This document shows, one piece after another, positions 36,252-41,906 of a stretch of DNA of 41,906 nt (positions are counted from its first letter, which is position 1; the number at the start of each line of letters is the position of its first letter). Below the pieces are notes generated by a model. It had not been told where the DNA came from. It searched no databases and saw only the letters and a program-made list of their open reading frames with translations. The stretch is from NCBI GenBank assembly GCA_016932235.1, contig JAFGDF010000065.1, positions 1 through 41,906 of the forward strand. The letters are read 5' to 3'. The position numbers and the translations under genes are program-made. This DNA comes from Deltaproteobacteria bacterium. GTDB taxonomy: Bacteria; Desulfobacterota; DSM-4660; Desulfatiglandales; HGW-15.

Positions 36252-36593
36252 ATGAATTTTTTAGCGTATGCCATGGGAACAGGAGGCACCGGCGGGGCTG
36301 GCGGGCAAGGTGGGGGTTTTGGCGCTTTTCTTCCGCTTATCATAATGTTTGCCATTTTCTATTTCCTGCTTATAAGGCCCCAGCAAAAAAAAGCCAAACA
36401 ACACAGGGAGATGCTGTCAGCCATGAAGAAGGGTGATAGGGTAGTCAGTTCAGGAGGTCTCCATGGTGTTATCACAGGTTTGACGGAAGATATTGTGACT
36501 ATGGAGATCGCACCGAAAGTCAGGGTCAAGGTTTCGAAAGGATCTATTTCTGGTGTTGCCAGAAAGGAAATAAGTCAGACCCCTGATAAATGA
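36252..36593 (+). CDS. yajC: Preprotein translocase subunit YajC
   Basis: A 113-residue accessory protein of SecDF. A Gly-rich head (GTGGTGGAGGQGGG) precedes one membrane helix (LPLIIMFAIFYFLLIRPQQKK, in two parts) and the small cytoplasmic domain with MKKGDRVVSSGGLHGVI. GGGAGGATTAGGG precedes the ATG. It lies 37 bases after tgt and 83 before secD. Confidence 0.95.
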   Translation: MNFLAYAMGTGGTGGAGGQGGGFGAFLPLIIMFAIFYFLLIRPQQKKAKQHREMLSAMKKGDRVVSSGGLHGVITGLTEDIVTMEIAPKVRVKVSKGSISGVARKEISQTPDK

Positions 36594-36676
36594 ATGTTAG
36601 GCATTAATCCTTTTCGATAAGGATTGAAAGTGTTTAATCCCGGATGAAAAAATAAAAAATTATCGAGGAGTTTAAA

Positions 36677-38278
36677 GTGGCGAAGAATTTGGGCTGGCGC
36701 GGAGCTATTGTTGTTTGTCTGGTTATCCTGGCGTTCCTGTACCTGACCCCATCATTAAGCGGTGATCTGCCTCAGTGGTGGTCAAGTATGCTGCCGCAGG
36801 AGAAGATAAGGCTTGGTCTTGATCTACAGGGAGGGATGCATCTTATCCTTGAAGTTGATGTCAACAAGGCTATTGAATCAGATCTTGACAGAGACGCTGA
36901 GGATATCAAACTCGACATGAGGGAAGAAAAAATCCGATACCTTGATTTAAGAAGGAACGGTAATGAAGGCATCGATGTTATCATCATGAGGGAAGAGGAC
37001 GGTAACGCCTTTAAGAATATGATAGGGCTACGCTATCCGGATTACAAACTTGAGGAAGGTCCCAAAGCGGAAGAGGGCGTGGCGTTCAATATGTTATTTG
37101 ATTCCGGGGCAAAAACTCAGATAATGAAAATGGCCCTTGATCAGGCTATTGAGACCATTAGAAACCGGATTGATCAATTTGGTGTTTCGGAACCTGACAT
37201 ACGACCACAGGAAGGCTATCGGATACTGATTCAACTCCCTGGCGTAAAGGACCCTGATCGGGCGAAGAGATTATTAAAGACAGCGGCGCACCTAGAATTT
37301 AAGATTGTTGATGAGGAGAACAGCCTGGAAGAAGCATTGAAAGGGAATATTCCTCCCGGCAGGGAGATCCTGTACGAGGAAGTTGAAAATGCGGATACCG
37401 GGGCAAAGAAGAATATCCCTTATCTGCTTCAGAAAAGGACTTCACTGACGGGCGATTATATTTCCGACGCAAGAGTGCAGATTGACAGCCAATATAACGA
37501 ACCCTATGTTTCATTAACATTTAACAGTAAAGGCGCGAGGATTTTTGAGAGGGTTACGGGTGAAAATATTGGTAAAAGACTTGCTATCGTGCTTGATAAT
37601 AAAGTCTATTCAGCCCCGGTAATACGCGACAGAATATCCGGGGGACGTGCGCAGATCACCGGCAGCTTTTCGATGGAGGAGGCCAGGGATCAGGCAATTG
37701 TGTTAAGGGCAGGCGCTTTGCCGGCTCCAATAAAAATATTGGAAGAGAGGACCGTGGGCCCTTCCTTAGGGAAAGATTCAATAGACAAGGGATTTAAGTC
37801 AATGATTATAGGTGGAATAATAGTGATTCTCTTTATGGTCATCTACTATGGCTTTTCAGGAATCATTGCTGATCTGGCCTTGTCATTGAATATCCTTTTT
37901 ATTATGGCGGGGCTGGCCTTTTTCGGTGCCACTCTCACACTCCCTGGAATCGCCGGAATAATACTGACCATTGGCATGGCAGTTGACGCAAATGTGCTGA
38001 TCTTCGAACGTATCAGAGAGGAATTGAGGCTGGGCAAAACAGCCCGGGCTTCCATTGAAAGTGGTTACGCGAAAGCCATCGTGACGATTCTTGATGCCAA
38101 TGTCACCACGTTTATAGCAGCTCTTGTAATGTTTCAATTCGGTACCGGGCCGATACGTGGTTTCGCGGTCACGCTCAGTATCGGGATCGTGGCAAGCTTT
38201 ATCACGGCAGTGTTTGTGACCAGGGTGGTTTTCGATTACCTTTTTATTCGCTGGAACTGGAAAAAGATTAGTATATGA
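36677..38278 (+). CDS. secD: Protein translocase subunit SecD
   Basis: SecD pulls exported proteins through on the periplasmic side using the proton gradient. The 533 residues include the opening membrane helix, GLDLQGGMHLILEVD, the periplasmic domains, and the C-terminal membrane block with IAGIILTIGMAVDANVLIFERI. The start is GTG (VAKNLGW) with GAGGAG 7 bases before. secF follows after 55 bases. Confidence 0.97.
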   Translation: MAKNLGWRGAIVVCLVILAFLYLTPSLSGDLPQWWSSMLPQEKIRLGLDLQGGMHLILEVDVNKAIESDLDRDAEDIKLDMREEKIRYLDLRRNGNEGIDVIIMREEDGNAFKNMIGLRYPDYKLEEGPKAEEGVAFNMLFDSGAKTQIMKMALDQAIETIRNRIDQFGVSEPDIRPQEGYRILIQLPGVKDPDRAKRLLKTAAHLEFKIVDEENSLEEALKGNIPPGREILYEEVENADTGAKKNIPYLLQKRTSLTGDYISDARVQIDSQYNEPYVSLTFNSKGARIFERVTGENIGKRLAIVLDNKVYSAPVIRDRISGGRAQITGSFSMEEARDQAIVLRAGALPAPIKILEERTVGPSLGKDSIDKGFKSMIIGGIIVILFMVIYYGFSGIIADLALSLNILFIMAGLAFFGATLTLPGIAGIILTIGMAVDANVLIFERIREELRLGKTARASIESGYAKAIVTILDANVTTFIAALVMFQFGTGPIRGFAVTLSIGIVASFITAVFVTRVVFDYLFIRWNWKKISI

Positions 38279-38333
38279 CATCCAAATAGTCCTGTTAATT
38301 GGGAAAAGAATTTAAAAAATACGGAGTTGATGA

Positions 38334-39374
38334 ATGGAATTTATCAGACCTGGAATCAATATAAATTTTATAGGGAAGAGAAATATTGCCTTTATTTTAT
38401 CCGCTCTTTTGATCGTCGTCACTATAGTTATTCTGATAATCAGGGGTGGCCCGAACTATGGGGTGGATTTTACGGGAGGGTTGCTGATACAGATTAAGCT
38501 GGAAGAAAGTCAGAAGCCTTCAGAGATAAAGGAAGCTTTGCGACCTCTCAATCTTCACGACAGCATCGTCCAGGAATTTGAGGAAGAAGATAGCCATGAA
38601 TATATTATCAGGGTTCGAGATACGGATTTGCAGCTTACAGGATTGAGCGAGGAAGTGAAGAAATTTCTCGCCGTCCAGTTTGGTGAAAACGTGGAGATCA
38701 GGCGGGTGGATATGGTGGGTCCCAAAGTTGGCCATGATCTCAGGCAGAAGGCCCTCCTTGCCATATTTTATTCTATCCTGCTGATTGCCATATATATCTC
38801 CGGCAGATTTGAACTCAAATGGCTGATGAGTATCATCATGGCCCTCTCGCTTTTTATAATTGTATATATAGCATCTGCGCTGGGCGTCAGTATTACCTGG
38901 TTAATAATAGTGGCCTTAATTGTGACCATAGGACTTTGCTGGTTCCTTAAACTTAAATATGCCATGGGAGCCATTATCGCACTTATCCATGATGTTACCA
39001 TCACTATTGGGGTTTTTGCGCTTACGGACCGGGAGATATCATTGGCGATAATCGCAGCTTTCCTGACTATTGTGGGGTACTCACTGAATGACACGATAGT
39101 GGTGTTCGACAGGATCAGGGAAAACCTGCGTAGATTCAGGAGAAAAAATCTTGAGGTCGTTATGAACGACAGCATCAACGAAACGTTAAGCAGGACAACC
39201 CTCACATCCGCAACCACGCTTATTGTCGTCATTGCGCTCCTAACCCTTGGCGGAGGGGTTATTCATGACTTCGCGTTCGCTTTATTTATCGGGGTTGTGA
39301 TCGGGACATATTCCTCAATCTTTGTCGCGAGTCCTATCATTCTCCTGTGGGAGGGACGTTTTGAAAAGAAGTGA
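38334..39374 (+). CDS. secF: Protein translocase subunit SecF with an apparent internal membrane insertion
   Basis: GVDFTGGLLIQIK near the N-terminus and VGYSLNDTIVVFDRIREN in the fourth-segment region identify SecF. At 346 residues it exceeds the usual roughly 300. The extra length falls between RFELKW (about 158-163) and LKYAMGAIIALIHD (about 207-220), which in most SecF proteins are nearly continuous. The insert (about 164-206) holds two further hydrophobic stretches, IIMALSLFIIVYIASALG and WLIIVALIVTIGLCWFL. The reading frame is intact, so this is a built-in variant. Confidence 0.93.
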   Translation: MEFIRPGININFIGKRNIAFILSALLIVVTIVILIIRGGPNYGVDFTGGLLIQIKLEESQKPSEIKEALRPLNLHDSIVQEFEEEDSHEYIIRVRDTDLQLTGLSEEVKKFLAVQFGENVEIRRVDMVGPKVGHDLRQKALLAIFYSILLIAIYISGRFELKWLMSIIMALSLFIIVYIASALGVSITWLIIVALIVTIGLCWFLKLKYAMGAIIALIHDVTITIGVFALTDREISLAIIAAFLTIVGYSLNDTIVVFDRIRENLRRFRRKNLEVVMNDSINETLSRTTLTSATTLIVVIALLTLGGGVIHDFAFALFIGVVIGTYSSIFVASPIILLWEGRFEKK

Positions 39375-39406
39375 AGTAAATTAAAATTTCATCCAAGGGA
39401 AAGTGA

Positions 39407-41338
39407 TTGAACAGAAAAACAAGAAGGAAGGCGCAGCAGAAAAGAACAGCCCTCTGGATTTTTGTTCTACTGTTTCTGGGAGTCATCTTTGCCGGATACA
39501 GATTTTATCAATGCCTCTATAGTATCTCCCCCCAATTCCATTTCCTTACCGTAGTAAAAGATGGCGAGCGGGTAAGGCTTTTAAACGGGGAAACAATTCA
39601 GCTCCATTACCAAAACACGGTCAGGATATCAGAAATTTCAACGAATATCTGTTTTAATCACGGTGTACGGCTTTCAGCCGACGATATCGATGCACCTGCC
39701 TTGCTCTTCGAGGAGATTCGGATATCGGAATTTATACCTGAGAAAGATAAATTGAGCAGGTTTTCATTCAGGATCGATATCAAGCGGTTTAACAGAGAAA
39801 TGGGTTATGTAGACTTTGTTGTCGAACCTTATGTGGAAGACTGGCTGGACAAGGCGGACAGGAGTATCAAAAGCGAGAAAAAGGTGGAAATACTGGAAGA
39901 GGCCCGGAAACTTTTCAGTGATGACAGGAGGATAAAAGACAGGCTGATTCAGGAGTATACGTATTTGAAGCGGTGGGAGAAGGCGATTCTTTTGCTTGAA
40001 GAGAAAGCACGTACATGGCCTGACAGGGAGGTCTTCGATCTCCTTCTTAAAGCCTATTCAGCAACGAACAGAAAGGAGGATTGTATATCACTAATGAAAG
40101 AAATCCTTAAGATCTCCCCCGAGGATTTTGAAATTAGGTTAAGGCTGGCAAAGCAGCTTGAAGATATGGGACGACTTAAGGAGAGTGTTGATCATTATGA
40201 GAAGATCCTGGAAATAATGCCTGATGGTGAAAAACTCAACTTATATAAAAACCTCGGTTTCCAGTATTCAGAGATTGGGGATACGGAAAGGGCCATCTCA
40301 TATTACCTGAAAGCGGTGGAAAAAGATAAAGAAGATGCCGATCTGTATTATAATCTGTCATTTTTATATGAAAAAACAGGTCAGCGGGATAAATCGGACT
40401 TTTTCCTGGATAAAGCCATTGGGCTGAAATCAGATGATATTGAGAGCAGGTTAAAGCTGGCTGAAAGTAATATAGAGAAGAAAAAACTGGAAGAAGCGGA
40501 AGAACATCTCAAGGAAGTCCTGAAGTTGAAGCCAGATTCATTACAGGCCCTGATATTGATGCTGAAAATAGCGGAGTTAAGAGAAGATAAAAATGCCTTG
40601 AAAACATATTACAGGAAGATCATTAGTCTGGAACCTGATAACAAGACAGTTATTAATAACCTAGGGGTTCTGGAGTATGATACGGGTGATTATGACAATG
40701 CGCTGCCCTATTTTGAAAAACTCGCAACATTAGATCCTGGAGATAAGAATGTGCGATTCTTTCTGTTTGACCTCTATAGGAGATTACAGAAGGATCGCCA
40801 GGCTTTCGAAGAAGCCGAAATCCTTATAAGTCTTGGTTCAAAGGATTTAGCCCTTTATCATTACATGTTTGAATATTTAAGCGGCAGGGAAGACTATAAG
40901 GCAATTACGGAGATAATGAAGGATGCTGTTACTAGTCATCCAAAGGAAAACTCCCTTAGAAAATATCTTGTCCTGGCTTACTTGAAGCTAGGCAAAGAGG
41001 AGGAGGCAATTGAACAGATAAGGGAGATTCTAAAATTAAATCCAGGTGAAATCCAGTTGCTTTCCCAGTTAGGGAAGCTACTTGAAAAGAGCGGCCGTTT
41101 TGAAGAGGCCGCGGGCGTTTATCTAAAAATAATGAATCTATCACCTGGAGATAAGGAGGCTAAAGATTCTTACATTAAGGTTCTTTTCCGGCAGGCTTCT
41201 CTGCAGGAAAAAGAAGGGAAGTATAAGGCAGCATTGGAGAGTTATAAAAAGGTTATCCATATATTTCCCGGGAATGAACAGGCTCAAGAAGAATACCTGC
41301 GGTTGAGGTTCATGGTACTGCCAGGTGAAAAAGAATAA
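39407..41338 (+). CDS. Membrane-anchored TPR protein downstream of secF
   Basis: The 643 residues start with a strongly basic head (MNRKTRRKAQQKR) and one membrane helix (about 15-35), so the rest should face the periplasm. Residues about 40-145 form an unrecognised beta-rich region. From about 150 to the end there are a dozen or so TPR-like helix pairs (for example LYKNLGFQYSEIGDTERAIS, VINNLGVLEYDTGDYDNALP). It starts at TTG with AAGGGA in front, 32 bases after secF. A role as a scaffold around the translocon or envelope assembly is only an inference from location. Confidence 0.85.
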   Translation: MNRKTRRKAQQKRTALWIFVLLFLGVIFAGYRFYQCLYSISPQFHFLTVVKDGERVRLLNGETIQLHYQNTVRISEISTNICFNHGVRLSADDIDAPALLFEEIRISEFIPEKDKLSRFSFRIDIKRFNREMGYVDFVVEPYVEDWLDKADRSIKSEKKVEILEEARKLFSDDRRIKDRLIQEYTYLKRWEKAILLLEEKARTWPDREVFDLLLKAYSATNRKEDCISLMKEILKISPEDFEIRLRLAKQLEDMGRLKESVDHYEKILEIMPDGEKLNLYKNLGFQYSEIGDTERAISYYLKAVEKDKEDADLYYNLSFLYEKTGQRDKSDFFLDKAIGLKSDDIESRLKLAESNIEKKKLEEAEEHLKEVLKLKPDSLQALILMLKIAELREDKNALKTYYRKIISLEPDNKTVINNLGVLEYDTGDYDNALPYFEKLATLDPGDKNVRFFLFDLYRRLQKDRQAFEEAEILISLGSKDLALYHYMFEYLSGREDYKAITEIMKDAVTSHPKENSLRKYLVLAYLKLGKEEEAIEQIREILKLNPGEIQLLSQLGKLLEKSGRFEEAAGVYLKIMNLSPGDKEAKDSYIKVLFRQASLQEKEGKYKAALESYKKVIHIFPGNEQAQEEYLRLRFMVLPGEKE

Positions 41339-41741
41339 AAAGCCCCATATACATGTAGCCGCAGGATTGATATGTTCTGAAGGCAGGATTCTTATTGCCA
41401 GAAGACCGGAGGGGAGTCATCTGGCGGGATTATGGGAGTTTCCCGGTGGTAAGCAGGAACCGAATGAGACACTCGAAGAATGCCTTGAACGTGAGATAAG
41501 GGAAGAGCTCGGAATGATAATTAAAGCGGGGAAATGTATTATGACTGTCCTGCATGAATATGAGTTAAAGAAAATCTCTCTACATATATTCGACTGTCTA
41601 TCAGACCCGGGAAATCCCAAAGCCTTAGAGTGCCAGGAGATCCAATGGGTCAAACCGGTAGAGTTAAACTCATATCAATTCCCGCCACCTGATCAAAAAT
41701 TTCTGGAATTTCTCGTGGATCATCCTGATCTCTTAGCATAA
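41325..41741 (+). CDS. mutT: Nudix hydrolase, MutT-like (8-oxo-dGTP type)
   Basis: The Nudix box is complete: GGKQEPNETLEECLE then REIREELGM fits G-x5-E-x7-R-E-U-x-E-E-x-G-U. The start HIHVAAGLICSEGRILIARRP and LWEFPGGK match MutT proteins that clean oxidised nucleotides; substrate assignment is by similarity. At 138 residues the length is normal. It starts at a GTG inside the last codons of the TPR gene (14-base overlap), so it is probably translated by coupling. Confidence 0.9.
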   Translation: MKKNKKPHIHVAAGLICSEGRILIARRPEGSHLAGLWEFPGGKQEPNETLEECLEREIREELGMIIKAGKCIMTVLHEYELKKISLHIFDCLSDPGNPKALECQEIQWVKPVELNSYQFPPPDQKFLEFLVDHPDLLA

Positions 41742-41853
41742 ACCCGGCAGCATTATTATCCAGCCACAGCTTTGTCCGGTTAGGGAACTGCATTATAACT
41801 CCTATATCCGAACGGTTACGGACAAGGGGGTCTCTTTTCAGCTTCTCCGCCAT
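41650..41853 (-). CDS. Doubtful small ORF convergent with mutT
   Basis: A 67-codon frame (MAEKLKRDPLVRNRSDIGVIM...) whose ATG has GAGGTGAT directly upstream, a good ribosome site. Its C-terminal half is antisense to the end of mutT, and no family is recognised. The N-terminal half looks protein-like, so it may be a real short gene or the remnant of one. The remaining DNA to the window edge shows nothing else. Confidence 0.3.
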   Translation of the reverse strand: MAEKLKRDPLVRNRSDIGVIMQFPNRTKLWLDNNAAGFMLRDQDDPREIPEIFDQVAGIDMSLTLPV

Positions 41854-41906
41854 ATCACCTCAGTTCCTGGAACGGCACCTATATACTGCGCACATTGGGG
41901 GAGCCC

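Overview
The window looks like chromosome from an anaerobic, Gram-negative deltaproteobacterium (Desulfobacterota, possibly of the Syntrophia or Desulfobacteria type). This assignment is inferred from gene content and order; there is no rRNA gene to confirm it. Supporting signs are the B12-dependent class II ribonucleotide reductase, the soluble NADH-binding iron-sulfur module, the decarboxylase/carboxylase-type biotin enzyme, Tat and Sec export genes, a periplasmic c-type cytochrome, and the queA-tgt-yajC-secD-secF order. Base composition leans A+T, apart from a G+C-rich repeat block near 7.6 kb.

Left edge (1-1070). The window opens in the tail of a DUF2442 gene. Next to it is a 27-base copy of the 3' end of a tRNA gene (probably tRNA-Leu) with no tRNA body attached, which is the usual scar of an island inserted in a tRNA gene; the island would lie to the left. 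A small ribbon-helix-helix regulator follows, with a 17-base palindrome 35 bases before its start, then a short reverse-strand pair of reading frames separated by one in-frame TGA and ended by a weak terminator.

Accessory metabolism (1075-14.5 kb). An acyl/aryl adenylate-forming ligase, a small unknown protein and a secreted monoheme cytochrome lie on the minus strand, divergent from an MFS transporter with a large hairpin between. The transporter overlaps the end of nrdJ tail to tail. After a repeat-rich gap comes a two-domain M16 peptidase, then a closely packed unit: a stand-alone cyclic-nucleotide-binding protein, NuoE-like, NuoF-like and HoxU/NuoG-N-like subunits, closed by a strong terminator. 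No hydrogenase, formate dehydrogenase or other catalytic subunit accompanies it.

Middle (14.5-23 kb). This holds a zinc-ribbon protein, mobA-like, a CNNM/CBS membrane protein, a beta-CASP metallo-hydrolase, a structured intergenic region, a biotin carrier plus carboxyltransferase pair with a good promoter, and a U32 peptidase-family protein.

Housekeeping right half (23-41.9 kb). purC; grpE-dnaK followed, with overlapping stop and start, by a lipoprotein of the LpoA-like penicillin-binding-protein-activator type; the minus-strand unit alr-argS-SPOR-tatA-tatC; then the plus-strand unit DUF2065-queA-tgt-yajC-secD-secF-TPR-mutT, preceded by a good sigma70 promoter. Together these cover queuosine tRNA modification, protein export and envelope building. 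The most interesting pieces are the orphan NADH module with its cyclic-nucleotide sensor, the structured intergenic DNA near 18.8 kb, the regulator with its palindrome beside the tRNA scar, and SecF with two apparent extra membrane segments.
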